A stretch of 32,073 nt of DNA from positions 1-32,073 of the forward strand of contig NZ_FOVL01000028.1 in NCBI RefSeq assembly GCF_900115145.1, read 5' to 3'. This document shows, piece by piece, positions 15,976 through 24,572 of the stretch. Position numbers and translations under genes: made by a program. Under the pieces are notes generated by a model that made no database searches, was not told where the DNA came from, and worked only from the letters and a program-made list of their open reading frames with translations. Source of the stretch: Salegentibacter flavus (GTDB taxonomy: Bacteria; Bacteroidota; Bacteroidia; Flavobacteriales; Flavobacteriaceae). The number at the start of each line of letters is the position of its first letter. Position 1 is the first letter of the stretch.

Positions 15976-16467
15976 CTCTGCTTTGTTATTTCCTTTCTCG
16001 AAAGTCAGCGTAACTGTTTCGTGAATTGATGTTGAAAGTGATATCCCTTTAAAATCGGCCTTAACCGGATATTTCTTGTGATTCCTGTCAACCATTACAG
16101 CTGTTTTGAATTGTTTTAAAGGAACCTCGAGAAAGTGCTTAACCCCATAAATTAGGGTGGTTCCTGAATTCAGCACGTCATCTGCCAGAATCACCGATTT
16201 ATCCTTATAATCAGATTCTTCCAGGGAGGTTATTATTTTGCTTAGTGGATTTTTCTTGTCGATCTTCACCTCACAAAGACTTATCTTTAAAGGTGAGATT
16301 TTTTCTAACCAGGTTTTTAATCGCTGGGCGAATTCATAGCCGTTTTTGGAAATTCCGGCCAGGACGATTTCTTCTTCTTCCAGGTTGCTTTCATAAACCT
16401 GGTAGGCAATACGCTTTATTTTATGCTGAATTTGTTCGTGGTTTAAGATCAATACACCTTTTTTCAT
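15967..16467 (-). CDS. Phosphoribosyltransferase (type I fold, PyrR-like)
   Basis: 166 residues with the PRPP-binding loop VILADDVLNSGTTL (92-105) and an upstream segment EIVLAGISKNGYEFAQRL that fits the type I phosphoribosyltransferase fold. The size and layout recall PyrR/hypoxanthine-type enzymes, but I cannot assign the base. The ATG overlaps the stop of the methyltransferase gene by 4 nt (ATGA), so the two are translationally coupled in a three-gene unit beginning with the S4 protein. Confidence 0.82.
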   Translation of the reverse strand: MKKGVLILNHEQIQHKIKRIAYQVYESNLEEEEIVLAGISKNGYEFAQRLKTWLEKISPLKISLCEVKIDKKNPLSKIITSLEESDYKDKSVILADDVLNSGTTLIYGVKHFLEVPLKQFKTAVMVDRNHKKYPVKADFKGISLSTSIHETVTLTFEKGNNKAELF

Positions 16468-17051
16468 AGTTTCTTGAATTTGAAAAAGAGTTCATTTCCC
16501 TGACGTGGTTTTATAGAATTATAACACGGCTCCAGGATTTCAATTTTAAAGTACTCGCTAAAATACGTTAAATATTCATTTTTACTGCCACCAAAAGGAG
16601 GCCCGTTTTCGGTCAATTTAAAATTGAAAAGTACTCCGGCAACTTTCCCGTTATCCTTTAAGAGATTATAACATTGCCTGGCATAATCGAGTCTTTTTTG
16701 TACCGGAAGCGCACAAAAAAAAGTTTGTTCCAGGATGAGGTCGAACTGGTCTTCGATCTCAAAAAAATCCGTGTGCAGAATTTGTTCTCTGGGAAAGCTG
16801 GGACAGCGTTTAGAAAAATTCTCAAGAGGTTCCTTAATAAGATCGGCCACAAAAACATTCCTGAATCCTTTTTGAAAAAGGTATTCGGCTTCCCAGGAAT
16901 TCCCTGCTCCGGGAATAAGAATTTTCAATTTCTTGTTGGTAAGCTGATCAATATACGCCTTTAGCGGAGTAGATACTTGCCCTATATCCCAGCCTGTTTT
17001 TCCTTTCTTGTAGCGTTCTTTCCAGAAACTAGCGTCCAGGTTATTTTTCAT
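16464..17051 (-). CDS. TPMT-family SAM-dependent methyltransferase
   Basis: 195 residues from the ATG at 17051. The motifs are FWKERYKKGKTGWDIG (9-24), typical of thiopurine S-methyltransferase-like proteins, and the SAM-binding motif ILIPGAGNSWEAEYL (44-58), followed by VFVAD. Later segments LILEQTFFCALP and VAGVLFNF complete the fold. The physiological substrate of bacterial members is usually unknown; chalcogen or thiol methylation is possible. The reading frame extends nine residues further upstream, but the chosen ATG overlaps the end of the S4 gene by 11 nt (ATGAAAAATAA), the typical coupled arrangement. Confidence 0.85.
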   Translation of the reverse strand: MKNNLDASFWKERYKKGKTGWDIGQVSTPLKAYIDQLTNKKLKILIPGAGNSWEAEYLFQKGFRNVFVADLIKEPLENFSKRCPSFPREQILHTDFFEIEDQFDLILEQTFFCALPVQKRLDYARQCYNLLKDNGKVAGVLFNFKLTENGPPFGGSKNEYLTYFSEYFKIEILEPCYNSIKPRQGNELFFKFKKL

Positions 17052-17433
17052 CGGGAGTTGAGGGGTCAGTGTTATCAAACCATTCGTCTATATCACGGCG
17101 ATCTTTTTTCGTGGGGCGGCCGGTGCCTTTCTTCCGGTAGTAATCCTTGGAATACTTCAGTAGTTCCAGTTTTTCAAAGGCCTCTTTTGGGGTTACATCG
17201 TTAACATATAAATTCACCAGTTTAGCCCCAACACGGCTTGTCGGGATGTCAAGAACTTCAATCTGGTAATCAATCTGGTTTTTGCGTACGCTTATCTTAT
17301 CGGTGGGGAAAACCTCCCTGGAGGCCTTTACATTGCCGTCTTCCATTTTTACTTTTCCCTGCTTACAGGCATGCGTGGCAAGGCTTCGCGTTTTAAAATA
17401 TCGTACACACCATAAAAACTTATCAATCCTCAT
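17041..17433 (-). CDS. S4-domain RNA-binding protein, Hsp15-like
   Basis: 130 residues starting MRIDKFLWCVRYFKTRSLA, the first helices of an S4 RNA-binding domain (about 1-60), followed by a basic tail (YYRKKGTGRPTKKDRRDIDEW). It matches the heat-shock protein Hsp15 (HslR), which in E. coli binds free 50S subunits carrying a stalled nascent chain. The role here is inferred by family. It leads a minus-strand operon with the methyltransferase and phosphoribosyltransferase. A TATTTTTG box lies at 17457-17464 on the same strand. Confidence 0.87.
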   Translation of the reverse strand: MRIDKFLWCVRYFKTRSLATHACKQGKVKMEDGNVKASREVFPTDKISVRKNQIDYQIEVLDIPTSRVGAKLVNLYVNDVTPKEAFEKLELLKYSKDYYRKKGTGRPTKKDRRDIDEWFDNTDPSTPDEK

Positions 17434-17456
17434 AAAACTGCGGTTTAAACCTTAAG

Positions 17457-17464
17457 CAAAAATA
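17457..17464 (-). promoter_or_regulatory. -7 box TATTTTTG for the S4 protein operon
   Basis: A perfect TAnnTTTG match on the reverse strand, 23 nt before the ATG at 17433. The nearest upstream TTG is 23 nt away, longer than usual. Confidence 0.45.
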
Positions 17465-17499
17465 CAAGAATATTGTATCTTGCGGCCCAAAATAGAAGA

Positions 17500-18402
17500 A
17501 TGATGAAATTGAAATATTTATTTTTAACGGGTATTGTTTTAAGTATGGCCCTGGTTTCCTGTAGTGATGATGATGACCAAGTTGAAGAGATTCCCGAGAG
17601 AGATAAAGGGGAGCAGGCCCTGGAAGATGATCAAGCTTTAAGCGAATACCTGGAAACCCATTTTTATAATTATGAGGATTTTGAAAGCCCTGATGAAGAT
17701 TTTGATTATTTAGTGCGCTTTGATACTATTGCAGGAGATAACGCCGATAAAACCCCAATAATAGAATCTGAAAAACTTATTCAAAAAACTTATAGTCGGG
17801 ATGATGTAGATTATAATATATATGTCCTTAAAGTGAGAGAAGGGGTTGGGGAACAACCAACTTTTGCCGATTCGACCCTGGTAACCTACCGCGGTGAATT
17901 GCTTGACCGTTCTACTTTTGATAATGCAAAAACTCCGGTCTGGTTTGATCAGATATCATTGATTGATGGTTTTACCCAAGGAGTTATCGAATTTAAGGGA
18001 GCTTCAGGATATACTGTAAATGCAGATAATACGGTAAGCTTTAATAACGATTATGGTGTGGGTGCCGTGTTCATGCCTTCTGGATTGGGATATTTTTCTA
18101 ATTCACAGGCTAAGATTCCTGCTTATAGTCCGCTTATTTTCAGCTTTAATCTTCTGAAGGTAAATGAGGCCGACCACGATGGTGACGGCATTCCCAGCTG
18201 GATGGAAGACCTTGATAATGATGGAGACCTTAGAAATGACGATACAGATGAAGACGAAACTCCCAATTTTGCCGATAGCGATGATGACGGGGATGGAACT
18301 CCAACCCGGGATGAAATTATAATAAACGAAGATGGAAGCTTGGAATTCCCTGATACGAACGGAAATGGAACTCCGGACTATCTGGATCCAGATACCTTCT
18401 AG
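17500..18402 (+). CDS. FKBP-type peptidyl-prolyl isomerase lipoprotein with calcium-binding-like tail
   Basis: 300 residues from the ATG at 17500 (a second ATG follows directly). The signal ends in the lipobox LVSC, then an acidic linker SDDDDQ. An FKBP-like domain spans roughly 125-230: VTYRGELLDRSTFD, DGFTQGVIEF, FMPSGLGYF, IPAYSPLIFSFNLL. It carries an insert where the usual flap would be. The last 70 residues are Asp/Asn-rich repeats (DHDGDGIPSWMEDLDNDGD, DSDDDGDGTPTRDE, DTNGNGTPDYLDPD) like thrombospondin type 3 calcium-binding repeats. It is predicted to be a surface or periplasmic lipoprotein; whether the isomerase is active is uncertain. Confidence 0.83.
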   Translation: MMKLKYLFLTGIVLSMALVSCSDDDDQVEEIPERDKGEQALEDDQALSEYLETHFYNYEDFESPDEDFDYLVRFDTIAGDNADKTPIIESEKLIQKTYSRDDVDYNIYVLKVREGVGEQPTFADSTLVTYRGELLDRSTFDNAKTPVWFDQISLIDGFTQGVIEFKGASGYTVNADNTVSFNNDYGVGAVFMPSGLGYFSNSQAKIPAYSPLIFSFNLLKVNEADHDGDGIPSWMEDLDNDGDLRNDDTDEDETPNFADSDDDGDGTPTRDEIIINEDGSLEFPDTNGNGTPDYLDPDTF

Positions 18403-18419
18403 AAGAAATAAAATTTATT

Positions 18420-18446
18420 AAAAAAGCCCCGAATCGGGGCTTTTTT
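18420..18446. terminator. Bidirectional terminator between convergent genes
   Basis: GCCCCG (18426-18431) pairs with CGGGGC (18435-18440) around a 3-nt loop, with an A-run before and a T-run after, so it works for both the FKBP gene (plus) and the beta-barrel gene (minus). Confidence 0.9.
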
Positions 18447-18475
18447 AATTTGATATTTTCCTCTCTGTTCTAAAT

Positions 18476-19072
18476 CTAAAAAGAATAAGAGGCACTTAAT
18501 ATCCACTGGGAAGGTCTGGAATCCAGAGAAAATCTCTCTGAAGCCGTTTCAACAAAAGCAGTGTTTTCGCTAAAGGCATTTTCATAACGCAAGTCAAAGC
18601 CGAGACGGCCTATATTTAACCCGGCGCCTAATTGATAACCAATAGTGATATCATTTTCTACTTCCCCAATCTCTAAAGAAGTTTCCTCCAGTTCATTGTT
18701 TAAAATATATTGGAAGGAAGGGCCCGCTTTTATATTTAAAGGTCCCAGTACGTTTACTCCAACTAAAACCGGAGCATCTATTTTGTTCAGTTTATAATCA
18801 AAAGATTCATATTCAGTAGTGAGACTTGTATACATTAATTCCGGCTGAATAAAAAATCCTAAAATTCCAAATTTGCTGTAAGCTCCTATGTGGAAACCGG
18901 TTTTGTTCTCTCCTTCTTCAAAAGACGAGCGAAAATCTTCGGCACCTTCATTTACATTTTCAAAATCTCCGGAAGCACCGTAGTTTAATCCTCCCTTAAT
19001 TCCAAACTCGGCTTCCTGGGCCATTATACTTGTACCGGTTAGTAACACGGCAATAATTATTAACTTTTTCAT
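18476..19072 (-). CDS. Outer-membrane beta-barrel protein (PorT-like family)
   Basis: 198 residues. The signal peptide MKKLIIIAVLLTGTSIMAQ is followed by alternating strand-like segments (FGIKGGLNYG, TGFHIGAYSKFGILGFFIQPELMYT, APVLVGVNVLGPLNIKAGPSFQYIL, IGYQLGAGLNIGRLGFDLRYENAF) and a terminal aromatic strand ILSASYSF, the usual C-terminal signal of outer-membrane barrels. This pattern fits the outer-membrane beta-barrel domain common in Bacteroidetes. Function is unknown. No TAnnTTTG box is seen upstream, but an inverted repeat lies there. Confidence 0.82.
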   Translation of the reverse strand: MKKLIIIAVLLTGTSIMAQEAEFGIKGGLNYGASGDFENVNEGAEDFRSSFEEGENKTGFHIGAYSKFGILGFFIQPELMYTSLTTEYESFDYKLNKIDAPVLVGVNVLGPLNIKAGPSFQYILNNELEETSLEIGEVENDITIGYQLGAGLNIGRLGFDLRYENAFSENTAFVETASERFSLDSRPSQWILSASYSF

Positions 19073-19108
19073 ATTATTTCAATTTTTAAGTTAGAGATTT
19101 AATAACGC

Positions 19109-19126
19109 ATAAACGATGCCGTTTAT
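19109..19126. promoter_or_regulatory. Perfect 7-bp inverted repeat upstream of the beta-barrel gene
   Basis: ATAAACG (19109-19115) and CGTTTAT (19120-19126) flank ATGC. It lies 37-54 nt upstream of the beta-barrel ATG and just beyond the transketolase terminator. It lacks a T-run, so a protein-binding site is more likely than a terminator. No regulator can be named. Confidence 0.3.
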
Positions 19127-19135
19127 TCTGAATAA

Positions 19136-19172
19136 ATAAAAAAAGCCTTTCAGAAATACTGCTGAAAGGCTT
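19136..19172 (-). terminator. Terminator after the transketolase operon
   Basis: On the reverse strand AAGCCTTTCAG (19172-19162) pairs with CTGAAAGGCTT (19153-19143) and is followed by a run of T. It lies 24 nt after the stop of the C-terminal subunit gene. Confidence 0.88.
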
Positions 19173-19195
19173 CTAAATAACTGTATAATAAAAGT

Positions 19196-20149
19196 TTATT
19201 TTCGGCTTAAAACTTTTTCTGAAGCCTTAATAATAGCTTCGGCATTAAGCCCGTATTTATCCATTAATTGTTCCGGTGTACCGCTTTCTCCAAAAGTATC
19301 CTGGGTGGCTACAAATTCTTGTGGTGCAGGATTGTTTTCAGCTAAAGTTCTCGCCACACTTTCTCCAAGTCCACCAAGGAAGTTATGCTCTTCTGCAGTA
19401 ACCACACATCCGGTTTTCTTAACCGATTTTATGATAGCATCTTCATCCAGAGGTTTGATGGTGTGGATATTTATCACTTCTGCACTTATTCCTTTTTCTG
19501 AAAGTTTTTCAGCAGCCTGAAGCGCTTCCCATACCAAGTGGCCGGTTGCGATAATGGTAACATCGTTACCTCCATATAATTTTACGGCTTTTCCAATTTC
19601 GAATTTCTGATCTTCAGGAGTAAAGTTGGCTACTTTCGGTCTTCCGAATCTGAGATAAACCGGGCCGTCATGATCTGCAATGGCGATAGTGGCAGCTTTG
19701 GTCTGGTTGTAATCACAGGTGTTGATCACCGTCATTCCGGGTAACATTTTCATCAATCCGATATCTTCCAGAATTTGGTGAGTGGCGCCATCTTCTCCAA
19801 GGGTCACCCCTGAGTGACTGGCGCATATCTTCACATTTTTTCCTGAATAGGCCACACTCTGTCTTATTTGATCGTATACCCTTCCGGTAGCAAAGTTAGC
19901 GAAGGTGCCGGCAAAAGGAATTTTACCTCCAATGGTTAATCCCGCAGCAATACCAATCATGTTAGCTTCAGCGATTCCTACCTGGAAAAAACGTTCCGGG
20001 TTTTCGTCTATGAAATCCTGCATTTTAAGTGAACCTACAAGATCGGCACAAAGGGCTACAACATTTGGATTTTTCCTTCCCAATTCAGTAAGTCCATCTC
20101 CAAAACCTGAACGGGTATCTTTTTTTCCTGTATCTGTATATTTTTTCAT
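19196..20149 (-). CDS. Transketolase, C-terminal subunit
   Basis: 317 residues covering the pyrimidine-binding and C-terminal domains of transketolase: [16 protein letters not shown] near the start, the conserved catalytic glutamate region [17 protein letters not shown], the cofactor segment [15 protein letters not shown] and the C-terminal [15 protein letters not shown]. Together with the separately encoded N-terminal half it forms a split transketolase that exchanges two-carbon units in the non-oxidative pentose phosphate pathway. Split transketolases are common in Bacteroidetes. The two genes are 116 nt apart, separated by palindromic repeats. Confidence 0.92.
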   Translation of the reverse strand: MKKYTDTGKKDTRSGFGDGLTELGRKNPNVVALCADLVGSLKMQDFIDENPERFFQVGIAEANMIGIAAGLTIGGKIPFAGTFANFATGRVYDQIRQSVAYSGKNVKICASHSGVTLGEDGATHQILEDIGLMKMLPGMTVINTCDYNQTKAATIAIADHDGPVYLRFGRPKVANFTPEDQKFEIGKAVKLYGGNDVTIIATGHLVWEALQAAEKLSEKGISAEVINIHTIKPLDEDAIIKSVKKTGCVVTAEEHNFLGGLGESVARTLAENNPAPQEFVATQDTFGESGTPEQLMDKYGLNAEAIIKASEKVLSRK

Positions 20150-20154
20150 AATAA

Positions 20155-20262
20155 GCCTCCCCCACCCCCTCCGAAGGAGGGGAGCTGAGGTTATTTTAAA
20201 TTATTAATATTTATTTTTTTCATTCCTATAATATTCCTCCCTTTAAGGGAGGTTAGGAGGGT
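20155..20262. repeat. Pair of inverted palindromic repeats (REP-like) between the transketolase genes
   Basis: CCCCTCC/GGAGGGG (20166-20172, 20176-20182) and CCTCCC/GGGAGG (20236-20241, 20247-20252) form two hairpins. Each is followed or preceded by a related AGGAGGG/CCCCCAC stretch, so the second is roughly the reverse complement of the first. They occupy the intercistronic gap and could act as an RNA stem that stabilises or separates the two coding regions. Similar C/T-rich palindromes recur in Bacteroidetes intergenic regions as I recall. Confidence 0.7.
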
Positions 20263-20265
20263 GTT

Positions 20266-21111
20266 TTAATAATCTCCTAAAGTTTCAGGATTTTGTGCAA
20301 GCGCTTTTTCAAGCTGCTCGTCATTTGGAGCTTTTCCGTGCCATGCGTGAGTATGCATCATAAAATCTACCCCGTTACCCATAACAGTGGTCATTAAAAT
20401 ACAAACCGGCTTTCCTTTTCCGGTATGTGTTTTAGCTTCTTTCAGGCCGTCTATTACCTGTTCCATATCATTGCCGTCTTCTATTTCAAGGACATCCCAG
20501 CCAAAAGCTTCAAACTTCTTTTTGAGATTACCCATTGGAAGTACAGTTTCGGTACTGCCGTCAATCTGCTGCCCATTAAGATCTACGGTAGCAATAAGAT
20601 TGTCTATCTTATTGGCTGCTGCATACATAATCGCTTCCCAGTTTTGGCCTTCCTGAAGTTCTCCATCCCCGTGAAGGGAATATACAAGGTGTTTGTCCTT
20701 GTTTAATTTTTTGGCTTCGGCAGCACCAATCGCAACAGACATACCCTGACCTAGTGAACCTGAAGCTACGCGTATACCGGGTAGACCTTCATGGGTGGTT
20801 GGGTGACCCTGCAAACGGGAGTCGATAAGTCTGAAAGTGTTGAGTTCATCAACCGGGAAATATCCGGTGCGAGCAAGCACACTGTAAAATACCGGGGAGA
20901 TGTGGCCGTTGGAAAGGAAGAATAGGTCCTCCTCCTTACCGTCCATATCAAAACTGGTATTGTGATGCATTACCTCTTTGTAAAGCGCTGTGAAAAATTC
21001 GGTACAGCCTAAAGAACCTCCGGGATGTCCCGAATTAACTTTGTGTACCTGTCTTAAAATATCTCTGCGTACCTGCGTGGCAAAGTCTTTTAATTCCTGA
21101 ATGTCTGACAT
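20266..21111 (-). CDS. Transketolase, N-terminal subunit
   Basis: 281 residues from the ATG at 21111. The N-terminal thiamine diphosphate domain shows HKVNSGHPGGSLGCTEFFTALY, SLGQGMSVAIGAAEAKKL and the ThDP/Mg motif GDGELQEGQNWEA, followed by DLNGQQIDG and the histidine in MHTHAWHGKAP. The open frame extends 32 residues upstream (MSLKVNNWAF...), but that part overlaps the promoter and looks unlike the family, so the internal ATG is preferred. It forms the active enzyme with the product of the downstream C-terminal gene. Confidence 0.92.
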   Translation of the reverse strand: MSDIQELKDFATQVRRDILRQVHKVNSGHPGGSLGCTEFFTALYKEVMHHNTSFDMDGKEEDLFFLSNGHISPVFYSVLARTGYFPVDELNTFRLIDSRLQGHPTTHEGLPGIRVASGSLGQGMSVAIGAAEAKKLNKDKHLVYSLHGDGELQEGQNWEAIMYAAANKIDNLIATVDLNGQQIDGSTETVLPMGNLKKKFEAFGWDVLEIEDGNDMEQVIDGLKEAKTHTGKGKPVCILMTTVMGNGVDFMMHTHAWHGKAPNDEQLEKALAQNPETLGDY

Positions 21112-21141
21112 TATAGTTTTGTGTTGTTTAAATAATGGCCA

Positions 21142-21172
21142 CAAAAATAGGCTTTTAAATAGCTTTGACAAA
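21142..21172 (-). promoter_or_regulatory. Promoter of the transketolase operon
   Basis: On the reverse strand TTTG (21172-21169), a 19-nt spacer and TATTTTTG (21149-21142), ending 30 nt upstream of the ATG at 21111. Both elements match the Bacteroidetes consensus. This supports the short transketolase start. Confidence 0.75.
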
Positions 21173-21258
21173 GCCCCGAAAGCCCAGTTATTAACTTTGA
21201 GACTCAAGTAACTAACAATTTAGCTTTTTAAGCGGCTTCAATTTGATTTTTAGTTGAG

Positions 21259-21266
21259 TATCTTTG
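21259..21266 (+). promoter_or_regulatory. -7 box TATCTTTG for tgt
   Basis: A perfect TAnnTTTG box 19 nt upstream of the tgt ATG; the -33 position reads TTC rather than TTG. Confidence 0.5.
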
Positions 21267-21285
21267 CAGCGATTTAATTAAGACT

Positions 21286-22416
21286 ATGAAATTTGATTTA
21301 TTGGCTACCGATGCTGGTAGTAAAGCCCGTGCAGGAACAATCACTACTAATCACGGCAAAATTGAAACCCCTATTTTTATGCCGGTTGGGACGGTGGCCT
21401 CAGTAAAAGGAGTGCACCAGAGAGAACTAAAGGAGGATATTAATCCCGATATAATTTTAGGTAATACCTATCACCTTTATTTAAGACCCCAGACTGAAAT
21501 TTTAAAGAAAGCTGGCGGTCTTCATAAGTTTATGAACTGGGATCGTAATATCCTTACCGATAGTGGTGGTTACCAGGTATATTCCTTATCTGCAAGAAGA
21601 AAGATAAAGGAAGAAGGCGTAAAATTTAAATCTCATATAGATGGATCTTCCCATACTTTTACTCCTGAAAATGTAATGGAAATTCAGCGGGCAATTGGCG
21701 CCGATATTATTATGGCCTTTGATGAGTGCACACCTTATCCCTGTGATTACCGTTATGCTAAGCGCTCTATGCATATGACGCATCGCTGGCTGGATAGATG
21801 TGTGACTCACCTGGATAAAGTTGAACCTATGTATGGGTTTAATCAAACCTTATTTCCAATTGTTCAGGGGAGTACATATAAAGACCTTAGGGAACAATCA
21901 GCCGAATATATCGCTTCAGTTGGAGCTGAAGGTAATGCTATTGGAGGCTTATCAGTTGGAGAACCTGCAGAAGAAATGTATGCGATGACCGAGGTTGTTA
22001 CCAAGATTCTACCTGAAGATAAACCCCGCTACCTTATGGGTGTGGGTACTCCTATAAATATCCTGGAAAATATAGCCTTGGGAATTGATATGTTCGATTG
22101 TGTTATGCCTACGCGGAATGCGAGAAATGGGATGCTCTTTACAGCTCATGGCACCATAAACATTAAGAACAAAAAGTGGGGAGACGATTTTTCTCCTATA
22201 GATGATATGGATATTACCTGGGTAGATTCAGAATATTCTAAAGCCTACCTGAGGCACCTGTTTACAGTCAATGAAATGCTTGGCAAGCAAATTGCTACTA
22301 TCCATAATCTCGGTTTTTATCTCTGGTTGGTGAGAGAGGCCAGAAAGCATATCTTAGCAGGGGATTTCACGCCCTGGAAGGATAAAATGGTAAAACAAAT
22401 GGATAAACGTTTATAA
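21286..22416 (+). CDS. tgt: Queuine/preQ1 tRNA-ribosyltransferase
   Basis: 376 residues. Catalytic features are present: Asp92 in TDSGGYQ, the base-recognition segment IVQGS (192-196), GGLSVGEP (220-227) and the nucleophile Asp271 in MFDCVMPTRNARNG. TGT swaps guanine-34 for preQ1 in tRNAs with GUN anticodons, the first tRNA-level step of queuosine synthesis. The zinc site normal for bacterial TGT (CxCxxC plus a histidine) is altered: the region at 304-320 reads SPIDDMDITWVDSEYSKA with no cysteine, although His340 in IHNL remains. It forms an operon with the LptF/G permease, whose start lies 1 nt after this stop. Confidence 0.93.
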   Translation: MKFDLLATDAGSKARAGTITTNHGKIETPIFMPVGTVASVKGVHQRELKEDINPDIILGNTYHLYLRPQTEILKKAGGLHKFMNWDRNILTDSGGYQVYSLSARRKIKEEGVKFKSHIDGSSHTFTPENVMEIQRAIGADIIMAFDECTPYPCDYRYAKRSMHMTHRWLDRCVTHLDKVEPMYGFNQTLFPIVQGSTYKDLREQSAEYIASVGAEGNAIGGLSVGEPAEEMYAMTEVVTKILPEDKPRYLMGVGTPINILENIALGIDMFDCVMPTRNARNGMLFTAHGTINIKNKKWGDDFSPIDDMDITWVDSEYSKAYLRHLFTVNEMLGKQIATIHNLGFYLWLVREARKHILAGDFTPWKDKMVKQMDKRL

Positions 22417-22417
22417 A

Positions 22418-23494
22418 TTGAAGATCCTTGACTGGTACATACTGAAGCGGTATCTGGGAACTTTTTTCCTGATGTTGTTGCTATTTATACCTATTGGAAT
22501 AACGGTAAACCTTGCTGAGAAGATCGATAAGATCCTTGAAAATGAAGTGCCGTTTATTGAGGTTGCCTTTTATTACCTTGATTTTACAATTTATTTCGCC
22601 AATCTGCTCTTTCCATTATTCCTCTTTTTATCGGTTATCTGGTTTACTTCCAAGCTGGCCAATAATACTGAAATTATCGCCTTTTTAAGCAGTGGTGTTT
22701 CTTTTTACAGATTTTTGCGACCATATTTAATTGGAGCGACGATTGTTTGTGGTTTGGCTCTTGTGCTAAGTATGTATCTGGCCCCAAAAGCCAGTAAGGG
22801 TTTTAATGAGTTTAAATATGAATATCTTAAAAAAGGTACACAAACTCAGGAGACCAGTGATGTTTACCGGCAGATTAATGATGATGAATACATCTACGCC
22901 AGCCACTTTCAACCAAAAACAAAAACGGCCAGGAATTTTACTCTGGAGCATTTTGACGGAAATGAACTTAAATTCAAAATAAGCGCTTCCCGCCTTAAAT
23001 ATAATGAGAAGGATTCCATCTATACCTTAAGCGTATTTGATAAACGAATCATTGGGGAAAATGAAGATGAAATTATTCATAAAACATCGGTAGACACTAT
23101 TCTCCCTTTTGATTTTGATGAGCTCACCCCCGAAAACTATATCGCTGAGACCCTCAACTATACAGAACTAAATGAATTTATAGAAAAGGAACGCCGTCGG
23201 GGGTCGGGGAATATTAATCGCTATCTTGTGGTAGCCTATAAAAGATGGAGTATTCCGGTTTCAGCATTTATTTTAACAATTATTGCTGTGGCAGTTTCTT
23301 CAATAAAAAGGAGGGGTGGAATGGGAGTAAACCTTGCTCTGGGAATCACTCTGGCCTTCGTATTTATTTTCTTCGATAAAGTATTTGGTACTATGGCTGA
23401 GCAATCTGCTTTCCCGCCTCTTATTGCCGTCTGGTTTCCCAATATAAGTTTCGGAATATTAGCTGTTTATCTCTTGTTTAAAGCTAAGCGATAA
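22418..23494 (+). CDS. LptF/LptG-family lipopolysaccharide export permease
   Basis: 358 residues. The N-terminus KILDWYILKRYLGTFFLMLLLF is the family signature. Membrane segments fall at about 12-32, 58-78, 100-120, 280-297, 304-321 and 334-353, with a periplasmic jellyroll-like domain between the third and fourth. With LptB it would extract LPS from the inner membrane. The start is TTG at 22418, one nt after the tgt stop; no ATG could give the conserved N-terminus. Only one permease is seen here, so its LptF or LptG partner must be elsewhere. Confidence 0.88.
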   Translation: MKILDWYILKRYLGTFFLMLLLFIPIGITVNLAEKIDKILENEVPFIEVAFYYLDFTIYFANLLFPLFLFLSVIWFTSKLANNTEIIAFLSSGVSFYRFLRPYLIGATIVCGLALVLSMYLAPKASKGFNEFKYEYLKKGTQTQETSDVYRQINDDEYIYASHFQPKTKTARNFTLEHFDGNELKFKISASRLKYNEKDSIYTLSVFDKRIIGENEDEIIHKTSVDTILPFDFDELTPENYIAETLNYTELNEFIEKERRRGSGNINRYLVVAYKRWSIPVSAFILTIIAVAVSSIKRRGGMGVNLALGITLAFVFIFFDKVFGTMAEQSAFPPLIAVWFPNISFGILAVYLLFKAKR

Positions 23495-23556
23495 TCCGGT
23501 AAAATTCATTGATAAAATATTGATGAATCATAGGAAATCTTCCTTTTAAAGTTTGT

Positions 23557-23564
23557 TATATTTG
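23557..23564 (+). promoter_or_regulatory. -7 box TATATTTG for accA
   Basis: A perfect TAnnTTTG box 30 nt upstream of the accA ATG. No -33 TTG at normal distance. It is followed by TAAGC rather than CAnCCGC, so it lacks the stable-RNA extension. Confidence 0.5.
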
Positions 23565-23594
23565 TAAGCTAATAAAAAACACCCATAACTACTT

Positions 23595-24548
23595 ATGGAA
23601 TATTTAGATTTTGAATTACCCATTAAAGAGTTAGAAGAACAGTACGAGAAGGCTTGCAATATAGGCTCAGAAAGTGAAGTTGATGTTACTGCCACCTGCA
23701 AACAGCTCGAGAAAAAACTGAAAGAGAAAAAAAAGGAGATCTATAAGAATCTTACCGCCTGGCAAAGAGTGCAACTTTCAAGACACCCCAACAGGCCATA
23801 TACCCTGGATTATATTAATGCTATTTGTGGAGATACTTTCCTGGAACTTCATGGGGATAGGAATGTAAAAGATGATAAGGCGATGATTGGTGGTCTTGGA
23901 AAGATCGATGATCAAAGCTTTATGTTTATTGGCCAGCAAAAAGGCTATAACACAAAGACCAGACAATACCGTAATTTCGGGATGGCCAATCCTGAAGGTT
24001 ACCGCAAAGCACTTAGGCTAATGAAGTCTGCCGAGAAATTCGGTGTACCTGTAGTAACCTTCGTAGATACTCCGGGAGCCTATCCCGGGATGGAAGCTGA
24101 AGAACGCGGCCAGGGAGAAGCCATTGCCAGAAATATTTTTGAAATGACCCGTCTTAAAGTTCCAGTATTTGTGGTGATTATAGGAGAAGGAGCCAGTGGG
24201 GGAGCCCTCGGGATTGGTGTTGGAGATAAAGTTCTAATGTTGGAAAATACCTGGTATTCGGTTATTTCTCCTGAATCCTGTTCTTCCATTTTATGGAGGA
24301 GCTGGGAGTTTAAGGAACAGGCTGCAGATGCCCTAAAGCTTACCGCAGTCGATATGAAAAAACAAAAGCTTATTGATGAGATCGTAAAGGAACCTCTTGG
24401 GGGCGCACATAGCCAAAGAGAGGAAACTTTTGAAACTGTAAAAAAAGCGATTGTTTCCTCTTATGATGAGTTTAAAAACTTATCACCAATCGAACTTGTT
24501 GATAAAAGAATGGACAAATATTTAAATATGGGAGTCTTTAAAGGCTGA
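23595..24548 (+). CDS. accA: Acetyl-CoA carboxylase carboxyltransferase, alpha subunit
   Basis: 317 residues, the family length. The helical N-terminus [16 protein letters not shown] is followed by the carboxyltransferase crotonase-like domain: [55 protein letters not shown] and [15 protein letters not shown] (oxyanion glycines). With AccD it transfers carboxyl from biotin to acetyl-CoA, making malonyl-CoA for fatty acid synthesis. It has its own promoter box and terminator. Confidence 0.95.
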   Translation: MEYLDFELPIKELEEQYEKACNIGSESEVDVTATCKQLEKKLKEKKKEIYKNLTAWQRVQLSRHPNRPYTLDYINAICGDTFLELHGDRNVKDDKAMIGGLGKIDDQSFMFIGQQKGYNTKTRQYRNFGMANPEGYRKALRLMKSAEKFGVPVVTFVDTPGAYPGMEAEERGQGEAIARNIFEMTRLKVPVFVVIIGEGASGGALGIGVGDKVLMLENTWYSVISPESCSSILWRSWEFKEQAADALKLTAVDMKKQKLIDEIVKEPLGGAHSQREETFETVKKAIVSSYDEFKNLSPIELVDKRMDKYLNMGVFKG

Positions 24549-24572
24549 GTCCTTAAATAACATAACCTGATA

